Shown here piece by piece: positions 8,055 to 18,100 of a stretch of 64,000 nt of DNA. The position numbers were made by a program, and so were the translations under genes. This DNA is from an uncultured Clostridia bacterium. GTDB taxonomy: Bacteria > Bacillota > Clostridia > UBA1381. The notes beneath the pieces are model-generated. The model was not told the origin of the DNA and made no database searches. It worked only from the letters and a program-made list of their open reading frames with translations. How positions within the stretch are numbered: the stretch's first letter is position 1; the number at the start of each line of letters is the position of its first letter. The stretch covers positions 1 through 64,000 of the forward strand of contig CANQDD010000004.1 of the NCBI GenBank assembly GCA_947591315.1, written 5' to 3'.

Positions 8055-9779
8055 ATGGAAAAAGCATGGATCTTCAGGCATCTGCGTCTGAAAGAAAATG
8101 ACATTACGGATATTGCGAATGAATATCACATACCCAAAATGATCGCGACCATACTTTTGAACCGCGGCGTGAGCAAGGAGGATATTCCGGCGTTTATAAA
8201 AAAGTCAATGGCGAATATCATAGCTCCGTCGCTGATGCTCGACATGGACAAGGCGGTGGAGCGCATAAACACCGCGATCGAAAACGGCGAAAAAATCGTC
8301 GTGTACGGCGACTACGACGTTGACGGCATAACGTCCACGGCTCTTTTGTACGAATTTCTTGAAAAGCTCGGCGCGAACGCCGAATACTATATACCCGACC
8401 GCAAGGGTGAGGGCTACGGCATAAACATAATGGCTGTAAACAAGCTGCTCCGCAGGGGCGTTAAGCTGCTTATTACGGTCGACTGTGGCATTACGGCGAT
8501 AGGCGAGGTCGAGTTCGCGAAGCTGCAGAAGATGGACGTTATAATTACCGATCACCACACCTGCAAGGACAGACTTCCGACCGCCGCTGCCGCGATTTTG
8601 AACCCGAAGCGTCCCGACTGTGAGTACCCGTTTGATTCGCTTGCGGGCGTGGGTGTGGCGTTTAAGCTGATACTCGCTTTAGCGGTAAGCCGCGGCATGA
8701 GCAGCAGAGAGGTATTCGACGAGTATATCGACCTCGCGGCGCTCGGCACGATAGCCGACGTTGTGCCGCTTTTGGGTGAAAACAGGATCATAGTTGACAA
8801 GGGGCTTAGCGCTCTGCAGAACCCGCCGCGCGTCGGTATACGCGCTTTGGAGGAGGTCGCGGGGGTAAGCGATAAGCCCGTAACGGCGTCAACGGTCGCT
8901 TTCGCTATCGCGCCGCGCCTTAACGCGGCGGGCAGGCTCGGTACGGCGACTACGGCTGTTGAGCTTCTGCTTACGCGCGACGAAAACCGCGCGCGTGAAA
9001 TCGCGCTCGCGCTTGACGAGGAAAACAAGGAGCGACAGCAGACCGAAAAGGAAATATTTGACGAGGCTTTGGAGATGATAGCCAAGGACGCGAATTTCTC
9101 CAAAAAGAAGGTTATCGTTCTCGCGCGTGAGGGGTGGCATCAGGGCGTTATCGGAATTGTCGCGTCGCGGCTGTGCGATATGTATTACAAGCCCTGCATA
9201 CTTATCTCGACCGACAACGGCGCGGGCAAGGGCAGCGGTCGGAGTATAAAGACGTTCAACCTGTTCGACGCGCTGTCCGCGTGTGAGAAGCACCTTACCG
9301 ATTTCGGCGGTCACGCGGTCGCGGCGGGGCTTAACGTGAACCAAAGCGAAATTGAAGGCTTTGACAAGGCGATAAACAAGTACGCCGACGAAACGCTCGG
9401 CGAAAAGGATATGATACCGACGGTCGAGATCGACTGTCCGCTGTCGGAGCAGTCGCTGACCATAGAAAACGCGCGTATGCTTTCGCGGCTCGAACCGTTC
9501 GGCATGGGTAACGAAAAGCCCGTGTTCGCGATCTCGTCCGTAGTTGTGGTGTCAGCCGCGGCGGTCGGTACGGACAATAAGCATTTGAGGCTGAGAGCCT
9601 TCAAAAAGGATAGGTTTATAAACTGCATAGGCTTCGGAATGGGCGCGCTCGCAAGGACGCTTCAAGAGGGCGACAGAGTGCATTTAGCCTTTCAGATGGA
9701 TATAAATTCATACCAGCGGACGGAAAGTGTCCAGCTTGTGTTAAAGGATATAAAGAAAACGACAGAGCCGAATACGTAG
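8055..9779 (+). CDS. recJ: Single-stranded-DNA exonuclease RecJ
   Basis: A 574-residue 5'-3' ssDNA exonuclease for repair and recombination. The DHH-phosphoesterase motifs are intact: VVYGDYDVDGITS (motif I), TVDCG, and ITDHHTCKDRLP (motif III). The DHHA1 domain follows with KGSGRSIKTFN and DFGGHAVAAG, then the C-terminal OB-fold (RLEPFGMGNEKPVF). ATG 8055 is chosen, with GGAG 9 nt upstream and the usual MEKAWIFR-type N-terminus; in-frame codons further upstream lie at or before the promoter. Length fits the shorter Bacillota RecJ proteins. It is the first gene of a long operon. Confidence 0.95.
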   Translation: MEKAWIFRHLRLKENDITDIANEYHIPKMIATILLNRGVSKEDIPAFIKKSMANIIAPSLMLDMDKAVERINTAIENGEKIVVYGDYDVDGITSTALLYEFLEKLGANAEYYIPDRKGEGYGINIMAVNKLLRRGVKLLITVDCGITAIGEVEFAKLQKMDVIITDHHTCKDRLPTAAAAILNPKRPDCEYPFDSLAGVGVAFKLILALAVSRGMSSREVFDEYIDLAALGTIADVVPLLGENRIIVDKGLSALQNPPRVGIRALEEVAGVSDKPVTASTVAFAIAPRLNAAGRLGTATTAVELLLTRDENRAREIALALDEENKERQQTEKEIFDEALEMIAKDANFSKKKVIVLAREGWHQGVIGIVASRLCDMYYKPCILISTDNGAGKGSGRSIKTFNLFDALSACEKHLTDFGGHAVAAGLNVNQSEIEGFDKAINKYADETLGEKDMIPTVEIDCPLSEQSLTIENARMLSRLEPFGMGNEKPVFAISSVVVVSAAAVGTDNKHLRLRAFKKDRFINCIGFGMGALARTLQEGDRVHLAFQMDINSYQRTESVQLVLKDIKKTTEPNT

Positions 9780-9795
9780 GAAGGAGGTCATCAAT

Positions 9796-12057
9796 ATGCC
9801 CGATACAACGGAACAGGTAATACTCTCACCCGAAAAAATACCGCAGCACGCCGATGATACCGACGTTCTTGTGGACAAAATAATCGAGTCCGTGAAGGGT
9901 TACAGTCCCAACGCGAACACCGACCTTATTTACGTGGCTTACCGATTGGCGAAATCGGCGCACTCGCACCAGTTCAGGCGCAGCGGCGCGCCGTATATAG
10001 AGCATCCCGTTCAGATAGCGTATATCGCGTCGCAGCTCTCGCTTGACGCGACGGCGATAAGCGCGGCGCTTCTGCACGACGTTGTGGAGGACACGCCGTA
10101 CACCTACGAGGATATCGAGGCACTGTTCGGCAAGAGCGTGGCGGAGCTTGTTGACGGCGTTACGCACCTAAAGCAGATACAGTACAACACGCGCGAGGAG
10201 CAGCAGGTGGAAAATCTGCGTAAGATGTTCCTCGCTATGGCGAAGGATATACGCGTCGTTATAATAAAGCTTATCGACCGCCTTCATAATATGCGCACGC
10301 TCAACTTTATGCCGCGCGCGAAGCAGCTTCTCATATCGAAGGAGACGCTCGACGTTTACGCGCCGCTCGCTCACCGTCTCGGTATGTCGAAGATTAAAAT
10401 AGAGCTTGAGGATCTGGCGCTTAAATATCTCGATCCCGTGGCGTACGAGGAAATCAGACAGAGCATAAATCAGAAAAAAGAAGAGCGCGAAAAATACATA
10501 AGCGATATTATGGATATACTCCGCGCGAAGCTCGAAGAAATGGGTATAAAAGGTCAGGTGACGGGACGCGCGAAGCACTTTTACTCGATTTTCCGCAAGA
10601 TGTACACGCAGAACAAGACGCTCGACGAGCTTTACGACCTGTTCGCGGTGCGCGTCATAGTCGATACGGTCGCGGACTGCTACGCGGTTCTCGGCATGGT
10701 ACACGACCTGTACACGCCCGTGCCGATGCGTTTTAAGGACTATATCGCGATGCCGAAGCCCAATATGTACCAGTCGCTTCACACGACGGTCATAGGTCCG
10801 AACGGCACGCCGTTTGAAATACAGATAAGGACGTGGGAGATGCACCGCATAGCGGAAAACGGTATCGCGGCGCACTGGAAGTACAAGGAGGGCATATCGG
10901 GTTCGACCGATATGGACTCAAAGCTCGAATGGGTAAGGCAGCTTCTTGACACGCAGACGAACCTCATAGACACCGACGACTTCTACAACACGCTTAAATT
11001 TGACCTGTTCGAGGACGAGGTGTTCGTGTTCACGCCGCAGGGCAAGGTCATATCGCTGCCGGCACGCAGTACCGTTATAGATTTCGCGTTCGCGATACAT
11101 TCGCAGGTCGGATATAAAATGAGCGGTGCGAAGGTGAACGGCAAAATCGTGCCGAACAACTATCAGGTGCAGAATGGTGAGATCGTCGAGATACTCACCG
11201 CGAACACGCACGGTCCGAGCCGCGACTGGCTAAAGCTCTGCCGCACGTCAACGGCTAAAAACAAGATAAATCAGTGGTTCAAGCGCGAACGGCGCGACGA
11301 GAATATAGAGCGCGGCAAGGAACTCATAGAGCGTGACCTGCGCCGCATCGGTAACACCCACGAGCAGCTCTTTAAGCCGGAATGGATAAACCTGCTGATC
11401 AAGCGTTACGGCTTCCAGACGCTCGATGACCTTTACGCAAGCGTCGGCTACGGCGGTCTCACGTCGCAGAAGGTCGTCATGAGGCTGCGCGAGGAATGGA
11501 TAAAGCAGAACCGTGAGGCGGAGCAGAAGAAAAAGCTCGAAGCGGTATACAATGAAGAAAGCAAAACCGTTGAGACAGAACCCGCGAAGCGGTACGCGTC
11601 AAGCAAGGGTATCGTCGTTAAGGACATAGACAACTGCCTTGTGCGTCTGGCGCGGTGCTGCAACCCCGTTGCGGGCGATGATATTATCGGCTTCATCACG
11701 AAGGGCAGAGGCGTGAGCGTACACCGCCGCGACTGCCCGAATATGAACCCCGACGTTATGAGCGAAGAGGATCGCGGACGGTTCATAGAGGTAATGTGGG
11801 ACAGCGAACGCTCCACGTCGTACACGGCGAACCTCAAGGTCGAGTGCCATAACCGCGACGGCGTGATGCTTGAGATAACAAACATACTCGCAAACCTCAA
11901 AATACCGTTCAAGTCCGTAAACGCTTATGTGAACAAGGACGAGATAGCGATAATACAGCTCGGAGTTGAAATACGTAACACATCGGATCTTGCGCTTCTG
12001 CGAAAAAAGCTGCTGCAGCTCCAGGGCGTTATAAATGTGACGAGACTGTCGAATTAA
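9796..12057 (+). CDS. relA: Bifunctional (p)ppGpp synthetase/hydrolase (Rel/RSH)
   Basis: A 753-residue long RSH enzyme of the stringent response. The HD hydrolase domain includes SGAPYIEHP (about 63-71) and LLHDVVEDTPYT (His94-Asp95), so the Mn-dependent hydrolase looks intact. The synthetase domain has TGRAKHFYSIFRKM and RFKDYIAMPKPNMYQSLHTT. The TGS domain (about 410-470) has VFTPQGKVISLP, and the zinc-finger/RIS region contains RCCNPVAGDDIIGFITKGRG with HRRDC. A C-terminal ACT domain ends the protein. AAGGAGG precedes ATG 9796, 16 bp after recJ. recJ-(apt)-relA is a common Bacillota neighbourhood. Confidence 0.96.
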   Translation: MPDTTEQVILSPEKIPQHADDTDVLVDKIIESVKGYSPNANTDLIYVAYRLAKSAHSHQFRRSGAPYIEHPVQIAYIASQLSLDATAISAALLHDVVEDTPYTYEDIEALFGKSVAELVDGVTHLKQIQYNTREEQQVENLRKMFLAMAKDIRVVIIKLIDRLHNMRTLNFMPRAKQLLISKETLDVYAPLAHRLGMSKIKIELEDLALKYLDPVAYEEIRQSINQKKEEREKYISDIMDILRAKLEEMGIKGQVTGRAKHFYSIFRKMYTQNKTLDELYDLFAVRVIVDTVADCYAVLGMVHDLYTPVPMRFKDYIAMPKPNMYQSLHTTVIGPNGTPFEIQIRTWEMHRIAENGIAAHWKYKEGISGSTDMDSKLEWVRQLLDTQTNLIDTDDFYNTLKFDLFEDEVFVFTPQGKVISLPARSTVIDFAFAIHSQVGYKMSGAKVNGKIVPNNYQVQNGEIVEILTANTHGPSRDWLKLCRTSTAKNKINQWFKRERRDENIERGKELIERDLRRIGNTHEQLFKPEWINLLIKRYGFQTLDDLYASVGYGGLTSQKVVMRLREEWIKQNREAEQKKKLEAVYNEESKTVETEPAKRYASSKGIVVKDIDNCLVRLARCCNPVAGDDIIGFITKGRGVSVHRRDCPNMNPDVMSEEDRGRFIEVMWDSERSTSYTANLKVECHNRDGVMLEITNILANLKIPFKSVNAYVNKDEIAIIQLGVEIRNTSDLALLRKKLLQLQGVINVTRLSN

Positions 12058-12067
12058 GGTAACAGAT

Positions 12068-12298
12068 ATGGAAAAGATGACGATACCCATTACAACGGAA
12101 TATATAAAGCTCGACCAGCTTCTGAAATTTTCCGCGCTCGCGGAGCATGGGGCTATGGCGAAGGAAATGATACTCGACGGCATCGTTTCCGTAAACGGCG
12201 AAACGTGCACCATGCGCGGAAAAAAGATACGCGCGGGCGACGTTGTGACGGTCGTGTTCGAGGACGGTACGGTAGAAATAACGGTGGAGGACGGATAA
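12068..12298 (+). CDS. yaaA: S4-domain RNA-binding protein YaaA
   Basis: A 76-residue protein that is a single S4 domain (IKLDQLLKFSALAEHGAMAK, then GIVSVNGETCTMRGKKIRAGD). YaaA is normally encoded between dnaN and recF in Bacillota and may act in ribosome assembly. Here it follows relA by 10 bp. Its TAA overlaps the recF ATG by one base. Confidence 0.9.
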   Translation: MEKMTIPITTEYIKLDQLLKFSALAEHGAMAKEMILDGIVSVNGETCTMRGKKIRAGDVVTVVFEDGTVEITVEDG

Positions 12299-13380
12299 TG
12301 TTCATTTCTTCCCTTACGCTTACGAATTTCCGCAATTATCGGAAAGAAAAAATAGAGTTCTCGCCCAACACGAACGTCATATACGGCGACAACGCGCAGG
12401 GTAAGACGAATATCCTCGAAGCCGTGTACATCTTCTCGCAGGGGCGCAGCCACAGGACGAAAACAGACGGCGAGCTTATACGGTTTGGAGAGGATTTCGC
12501 GAAGCTCGGTCTGGAGTTCCATGACGCGGAGCGCGACTATAAGGCTGTTTTGCAGATAATTAAAAACGGCAAAAAGAATATCAGGATAAACGGCGTGCAG
12601 ATAACGCGGCTGTCGATGCTTATGAATTATCTGAACGCGGTCATGTTCTCGCCGGAGGATCTGACGCTCGTAAAGGGTTCGCCGTCATCAAGACGGCGGT
12701 TCACCGACGCGGCGATAAGCCAGCTTTACCCGCGTTACCTCACGAGCCTTATAGATTACCACAAGGCTCTTATGCAGAAAAACAGCCTGCTTAAGACGCT
12801 GAAAACGTCGGACGCGCGCAGCGACACAATGCTGTCGGTGTGGAATGACCGTCTGGCGGCTGAGGCGGAGAATATCATTAAATACCGCCTCGAATTTGTA
12901 AAGCTGATAAATTCGTTCGCGTCGCGCGTGCAGAGCGAGATTTCAAAGGAGAAGCTTGAAATAGAGTATCTTCCGGGCGTCAAGTGCGGCGCGTATGACA
13001 AGGAAACGATATACAATTATTTCGAGCAGAACAGGTACCGCGAGATCAAGCTCGCGTCGGCACAGGTCGGCGTGCAGCGCGACGACCTCGTAATATCGGT
13101 AAACGGTAAGGACGCGCGGCTCTACGGCTCGCAGGGGCAGCAGCGCACCGCCGCGCTTTCGATGAAGATAGCGCAGGCGGATTATATCGAGAATATAAAG
13201 AACGAGTACCCCGTGCTTCTCCTGGACGACATCATGAGCGAGCTTGACGCGCACAGGCGCGGCTATCTCGCCGAAAGAATACGCGGCAGACAGGTGCTTA
13301 TAACCTCGACCGACACGGATTTGAAGTTCAGCACCGACAGGACGAGACTAATTCATATAAAAGGCGGAACGGTGATTTAG
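12298..13380 (+). CDS. recF: DNA replication and repair protein RecF
   Basis: A 360-residue SMC-like ATPase that loads RecA at single-stranded gaps. Walker A is YGDNAQGKTNILEA (about 33-46), the signature region includes RLYGSQGQQRTAALS, and Walker B is YPVLLLDDIMSELD. ATG 12298 gives the standard N-terminus MFISSLTLTNFRNY and overlaps the yaaA stop. An in-frame codon further upstream would only read through yaaA in the wrong frame. Length is normal. Confidence 0.96.
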   Translation: MFISSLTLTNFRNYRKEKIEFSPNTNVIYGDNAQGKTNILEAVYIFSQGRSHRTKTDGELIRFGEDFAKLGLEFHDAERDYKAVLQIIKNGKKNIRINGVQITRLSMLMNYLNAVMFSPEDLTLVKGSPSSRRRFTDAAISQLYPRYLTSLIDYHKALMQKNSLLKTLKTSDARSDTMLSVWNDRLAAEAENIIKYRLEFVKLINSFASRVQSEISKEKLEIEYLPGVKCGAYDKETIYNYFEQNRYREIKLASAQVGVQRDDLVISVNGKDARLYGSQGQQRTAALSMKIAQADYIENIKNEYPVLLLDDIMSELDAHRRGYLAERIRGRQVLITSTDTDLKFSTDRTRLIHIKGGTVI

Positions 13381-13381
13381 A

Positions 13382-13627
13382 ATGTATATAAGAATTGAGG
13401 ACGACGCCGTCGTGCGCGGCAGAGATATAGTGGGAATATTTGACATGGATAACACGACCGTGTCGCGGCTCGGGCGGAATTTTCTGCCGAGCGCGGAAAA
13501 GAACGGTCTTATCATAAATACGACGGACGATTTACCGAAGTCCTTTGTCGTGACGAACGCAAGGGGCGCGACGGAGGTTTTAATTTCCTCCGTATCGTCA
13601 AAAATATTAGCAAACAGAAGTAAATAA
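13382..13627 (+). CDS. remB: DUF370 protein, RemB/YaaB type
   Basis: An 81-residue DUF370 protein (MYIRIEDDAVVRGRDIVGIFD at the start, RSK at the end). In Bacillus the RemA/RemB pair influences extracellular matrix genes, RemA as a DNA-binding activator; the RemB role is less clear. Position between recF and gyrB is the conserved Bacillota location. It begins one base after the recF stop, so coupling is likely. A link to the exopolysaccharide cluster in this window is possible but not shown. Confidence 0.88.
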   Translation: MYIRIEDDAVVRGRDIVGIFDMDNTTVSRLGRNFLPSAEKNGLIINTTDDLPKSFVVTNARGATEVLISSVSSKILANRSK

Positions 13628-13645
13628 TAACAAGGAGATAAAACG

Positions 13646-15577
13646 ATGAGTGAAATGGAAAACAAGATTGAAACGACCTATGACGAAAATCAGATACAGG
13701 TCCTGGAAGGTCTCGAAGCGGTGCGCAAGCGCCCGGGAATGTATATAGGCTCGACCTCCTCGCCCGGTCTGCACCATCTTGTGTATGAAATTGTGGACAA
13801 CTCCATAGACGAGGCTCTCGCGGGCTACTGTACGGAAATAAAGGTCGACATCAACCCCGACAATTCCGTGACGGTAACGGATAACGGACGAGGCATACCC
13901 GTCGGTATTCATCCGCAGCAGGGTATACCGACCGTCGAGGTCGTGCTTACGATACTCCACGCGGGCGGTAAGTTCGGCGGCGGCGGATATAAAGTGTCGG
14001 GCGGTCTGCACGGCGTTGGTTCGTCGGTCGTAAACGCGCTGTCGGAAAAGCTGGAGGTCGAGGTGTCGGACGGTACGCACGTGTACTACCAGAGCTACGA
14101 GCGCGGCAAGCCGACATGTAAGCTCAAGGTCATAGGCGACACCGATAAGACGGGCACGAAGATAACGTTTAAGCCCGATCCGGAGATTTTCGAGGTGCTT
14201 GAATTTGACTACGAAATACTCTTAAAGCGTTTGAGGGAGCAGGCGTTCCTTAACAAGGGCGTTAAAATACTGCTCACCGACTACCGCGTTGAAGAGCCCG
14301 AAACGGTGACGCTCCACGCGGAGGGCGGTATCAAGGAATTTGTCACGTATATAAACCGCGGCAAGGATCCGCTGCACGACGATATTATTTACTTCGAGGC
14401 GTCGCGCGAGGATATGATGGTAGAGGTCGCGATGCAGTACACGACCGCGTATTCGGAAATACTTCTGTCTTTCGCGAACAACATTCACACCGGTGACGGC
14501 GGTACGCACGAGACGGGCTTTAAGGCGGGTCTTACGCGCGTCATAAACGATTACGCGAGAAAGAACAACATACTCAAGGAAAAGGATCAGAACCTTTCGG
14601 GCGAGGACACGCGCGAGGGTCTTACGGCTGTTATAAGCGTTAAGGTGACCGAGCCGCAGTTCGAGGGTCAAACCAAAACAAAGCTCGGCAACAGTGAGGC
14701 GAGAACGCTCGTTGAGTACGCGTTAAATGACAAGCTGTCGGAGTTTTTGGAGGAAAATCCGCGCGTCGCGAGGACGATCGTGGAAAAGACGATCACCGCT
14801 TCACGCGCGAGAGAGGCGGCTAAGCGCGCGCGTGAGCTTACGCGCAAGAACAACAACGCCACAAACTCGTCGCTGCTCGGCAAGCTCGCGAAGTGTACCG
14901 ACGAGGGCGCGGATTACGCGGAGCTGTTCATCGTCGAGGGCGACAGCGCGGGCGGCAGCGCGAAGCAGGGACGTAACAGGCGCTTCCAGGCTATACTTCC
15001 GCTGTGGGGCAAGATGCTCAACGTCGAGAAGTCGCGTATAGACAAGGTGTACTCGAACGAAAAGCTGCTCCCCGTCATACAGGCTCTCGGTACGGGTATC
15101 GGCGAGGACTTTGACATTACAAACCTCAAATACGGCAAGGTCGTTATAATGGCTGATGCCGACGTTGACGGCGCGCATATAAGAACGCTGCTTTTGACGT
15201 TCTTCTTCAGATATATGCGTCCGCTTATCGAGAACGGCAATATCTACATCGCGCAGCCGCCGCTTTACAAGGTGTTCAAGGGTAAGAACAAGACGCTTGT
15301 AGAAAAGTTCGCGTTTGACGAGGACGAGCGCGACAGGCTTATAGAGGAGCTCGGTCCCGGCGCGAAGGTGCAGCGGTACAAGGGTCTCGGTGAGATGGAT
15401 CCCGCGGAGCTTAAGGAGACGACTATGGATCCCGCGAAGCGCACGATGCTTAAGGTAAGTCTCGATGACGCGATCGCGGCAGACAGGACGTTTACAATTC
15501 TTATGGGCGACAAGGTCGAGCCGCGACGCGAGTTTATCGAGGCGAATGCGAAGTATGTTTCAAATCTCGATATTTGA
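13646..15577 (+). CDS. gyrB: DNA gyrase subunit B
   Basis: A 643-residue GyrB, the ATPase and TOPRIM subunit of gyrase. The GHKL ATPase domain shows [14 protein letters not shown] and [10 protein letters not shown], and the G-rich lid [15 protein letters not shown]. The TOPRIM domain has [13 protein letters not shown] and [14 protein letters not shown]. The C-terminus ends [20 protein letters not shown] as in other Bacillota. The ribosome binding site AAGGAG precedes ATG 13646. gyrA, which often follows, is absent; a strong terminator comes next instead. Confidence 0.97.
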   Translation: MSEMENKIETTYDENQIQVLEGLEAVRKRPGMYIGSTSSPGLHHLVYEIVDNSIDEALAGYCTEIKVDINPDNSVTVTDNGRGIPVGIHPQQGIPTVEVVLTILHAGGKFGGGGYKVSGGLHGVGSSVVNALSEKLEVEVSDGTHVYYQSYERGKPTCKLKVIGDTDKTGTKITFKPDPEIFEVLEFDYEILLKRLREQAFLNKGVKILLTDYRVEEPETVTLHAEGGIKEFVTYINRGKDPLHDDIIYFEASREDMMVEVAMQYTTAYSEILLSFANNIHTGDGGTHETGFKAGLTRVINDYARKNNILKEKDQNLSGEDTREGLTAVISVKVTEPQFEGQTKTKLGNSEARTLVEYALNDKLSEFLEENPRVARTIVEKTITASRAREAAKRARELTRKNNNATNSSLLGKLAKCTDEGADYAELFIVEGDSAGGSAKQGRNRRFQAILPLWGKMLNVEKSRIDKVYSNEKLLPVIQALGTGIGEDFDITNLKYGKVVIMADADVDGAHIRTLLLTFFFRYMRPLIENGNIYIAQPPLYKVFKGKNKTLVEKFAFDEDERDRLIEELGPGAKVQRYKGLGEMDPAELKETTMDPAKRTMLKVSLDDAIAADRTFTILMGDKVEPRREFIEANAKYVSNLDI

Positions 15578-15590
15578 TAAAAAAGCAGAT

Positions 15591-15624
15591 AAAAAAACAG
15601 GCGTTTTAAACGCCTGTTTTTTGT
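15591..15624. terminator. Bidirectional terminator between gyrB and the transglutaminase-like gene
   Basis: AAAAAACAGGCG/CGCCTGTTTTTT around the loop TTTTAAA (about 15593-15622) gives A-runs and T-runs on both sides, so it can end transcription from either direction. Confidence 0.9.
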
Positions 15625-15629
15625 CTTGA

Positions 15630-17987
15630 TTATTCGCCGGTGTTTTCGCCAGTTTCGCCGCTGCCGGTTTCACCGCCGGTGCCTTCGTTTTCACCGCCGC
15701 CTTCATTTTCGTTGTCACCTTCGTTTTCGGTGCCGCTGCCTTCATTGCCGCTATCACCTTCACCTTCGCCGCCGGCTTCTTCGCCTTCATCTCCGCCGGT
15801 TTCGCCGCCTGTTTCGCCTTCTTCTTCACCTTCGCCGCTGTCTGATGTCTGCGGCGGTATGGTTATCAATTCGCCGTCCAGATACGGCTCGTTATTGCTG
15901 CTCCACGCGTACACCTTAACCGTTGCTGTTTCCGTGTAAGGAATATTGTCATCAGCAGTGAACTCAAATGCGCCCGTGTCGCTCATCTTCACCGCAACAA
16001 GCGTGTTGTTGTCGTATATCGCAAGCATATATGTGGGAGCTTCGCGGTATGTATCGTCAAAATCGGCTATTGACGCGTTAACCGTTCCCGTAAGACAATT
16101 TTCGTATACTTTAAGCTGCGGCTGCATTTTCCAATGCGCTGCTTCCGTGTCGGCGTAAAGCCTTATGCTTTCCGTAAGAGCGGTCTCAAAATCCCACGGC
16201 GTTTTTTCCGTCAAATCCGTTACCCAGCCCTTAAGCACAACGCCGTACTTTTTGTAGGACGGCATATCCAATTTGGTGTTCACGGGGTAGGTCAGAATAT
16301 CCATAAGCTCGGGCTGCTCCGTGCCCTCGTAGAGATAGACGCTGCACGCTATCGTTTTCTGTATTTCTTCCCCGGGGTGAAATTTTATATCATCATCGGG
16401 GGTTAACTCCATACCCACTATCTGATACTTTAATGTGCCGTATGTTGACAAGCCGAATATGCAGTTGTAGTATTCGCCTTCCTCGGGCGTGTATTCGCAT
16501 CCTTCTACCTTCCGCGCTTCCTCCGCGCCAAGCTCCAGTTCGTATACCGCCGTGGGCGAATTGAAGTACAGGCAGGTCTTTTCCGCGTTTTCGCCCGCTG
16601 CTTCATACGTGTATTTGCCCAATCCGCCGAAATAACCGTATACAACAGAATCTTTATCGGCATTCAAGTACCATATTCCGTCGTCTATAACGTAAAATTC
16701 TTCGGGGTCTGTCAAATCCGCGCCGCACTTGTATATAATCGAGTATGTGTTTTCCGGTGTGAGGTCGTCCGTGAAAAAGCCGCAGTAATATCTGTCGTTT
16801 CCGTCAAATATTACTCTTGAGCTTACAACGCTTTCGTACCAATCATACTCCTGTTCGCCTTCTTCGCCTTCCGCGCCTTCTTCGCCTTCTTCGCCGATAG
16901 CGGGTGCCGGCTGCAGATTGCCGTGCCAAAGCTCGCCCTCAAACGCATCACCGAAGGTCATTGTACTCTCGTCAAGCTCCGTTATATATCCGTCATGATG
17001 CGTATATTGCTCTCCCGCGGCATGTTCCTGCCCCTGTACAAGCTCGTCAGCCGTCACAAGGAAGAAGTTGTGATTTATTGTCTTAATGTCATCCGCGTCG
17101 TCCTGCGTAACATCCACGTAGTACCACGCGTCTCCGATGTTGACCGCCGACCATTCGTGCGCTTCAGTGTCGCTGTATACGTTGACGCACTTCATGCCGA
17201 TTTTTTCGAGAATATACTTGTACGCGTTTGAGTAGCCTTCGCATACCGTCAGGCAATCGCCAAGAAGCGCCGCGTCAACCGTGCGTTCCACAAGAGCCTC
17301 CTGCTCCGGGTTGCCCGAATAAGCGCGGGTATCGTATGTAATCGTGTCGGCAAGGTAGTCGTGCAGCCACAGAGCCGCGTCAAACTGAGCCTGCGCTTTT
17401 TCTTCGTCAGCGCCTGTCATTATGGCTTCGAGGTTAATGCCGTCTTTCCACATTTGAGCAATGATTTCGTCCGTTACCGTGTCGAGCTCGCTTTGGATTT
17501 TTTCTATTTCCTCGGCGTTACGGCTGTAAATCACATTCAGAGATGTTACGCGATTGCTTTCCTCTGTATAGCTGTAACCGATACGATCCAAATAAAAGTA
17601 TTCGGGGTTGTCAGCCAGATAATTTCTGACAATTCCCTCCACAGCTTTATATCTCGTGCTGTAATGCTCCTCATCCTCAATGCCGCTGTCGTCGTACAAG
17701 GTGATTTCAATGCCGTCCGGCATCTCTATGGCAATATAAGCGGGTTCTTCATCGCTTATAGCCTCCGGCGGTACGGCGTTCTGAAACGCGGTCAGCATGG
17801 CCTCTGTAAGCGTATCCTTCTCGTCCTTGGTTAACGCATTGTCGCCGATTATGTCCCCCATCGGCACAGCCGTGAGCTGTATATCGTTATCCGCCGCGTT
17901 ATCGTTTACCGCTTCGGTTTCGGCATACACCGCGCATTGTACCGCAAGCATTATAGCGGCAGTAAGCGCGCATAAAATTTTTTTCAT
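15630..17987 (-). CDS. Secreted transglutaminase-like domain protein with Glu/Gly-rich tail
   Basis: A 785-residue secreted protein. A signal peptide (about 1-22, ending VYAE) is followed by a helical N-terminal region and a transglutaminase-like cysteine protease fold with a full triad: Cys249 in TVCEGYS, His277 in AHEWSAV and Asp292 in YYVDVT. Later segments are beta-rich, including a stretch like the Listeria-Bacteroides surface repeat (about 610-650, KKYGVVLKGW). The last 70 or so residues are almost only Glu, Gly, Asn, Ser and Thr. No sorting signal or SLH repeat is seen, so the acidic tail may hold it in the wall or leave it free. A consensus promoter lies upstream (18054-18082). Substrate unknown. 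Confidence 0.85.
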   Translation of the reverse strand: MKKILCALTAAIMLAVQCAVYAETEAVNDNAADNDIQLTAVPMGDIIGDNALTKDEKDTLTEAMLTAFQNAVPPEAISDEEPAYIAIEMPDGIEITLYDDSGIEDEEHYSTRYKAVEGIVRNYLADNPEYFYLDRIGYSYTEESNRVTSLNVIYSRNAEEIEKIQSELDTVTDEIIAQMWKDGINLEAIMTGADEEKAQAQFDAALWLHDYLADTITYDTRAYSGNPEQEALVERTVDAALLGDCLTVCEGYSNAYKYILEKIGMKCVNVYSDTEAHEWSAVNIGDAWYYVDVTQDDADDIKTINHNFFLVTADELVQGQEHAAGEQYTHHDGYITELDESTMTFGDAFEGELWHGNLQPAPAIGEEGEEGAEGEEGEQEYDWYESVVSSRVIFDGNDRYYCGFFTDDLTPENTYSIIYKCGADLTDPEEFYVIDDGIWYLNADKDSVVYGYFGGLGKYTYEAAGENAEKTCLYFNSPTAVYELELGAEEARKVEGCEYTPEEGEYYNCIFGLSTYGTLKYQIVGMELTPDDDIKFHPGEEIQKTIACSVYLYEGTEQPELMDILTYPVNTKLDMPSYKKYGVVLKGWVTDLTEKTPWDFETALTESIRLYADTEAAHWKMQPQLKVYENCLTGTVNASIADFDDTYREAPTYMLAIYDNNTLVAVKMSDTGAFEFTADDNIPYTETATVKVYAWSSNNEPYLDGELITIPPQTSDSGEGEEEGETGGETGGDEGEEAGGEGEGDSGNEGSGTENEGDNENEGGGENEGTGGETGSGETGENTGE

Positions 17988-18053
17988 AAAAGTTCCTCCT
18001 GTTTACTGTAATGCCAGTTAAAATTTGCATATATACGCAGGGTATACGTAATA

Positions 18054-18082
18054 ATTATACATTATTCCCGCCGCGCAGTCAA
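18054..18082 (-). promoter_or_regulatory. Promoter of the transglutaminase-like gene
   Basis: Minus strand: TTGACT (18077-18082), 17 bp, TATAAT (18054-18059) preceded by TG one base off. AGGAGG precedes ATG 17987. Confidence 0.85.
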
Positions 18083-18100
18083 TAGCTTTTTTAAATATAA

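Noticed and set aside
15560-15829. Lys/Ala-rich minus-strand frame at the end of the transglutaminase-like gene
   Set aside because: It is the shifted reading of the Glu/Gly repeat tail; the repeats make any frame look open. It also crosses the terminator and has no independent start signals.
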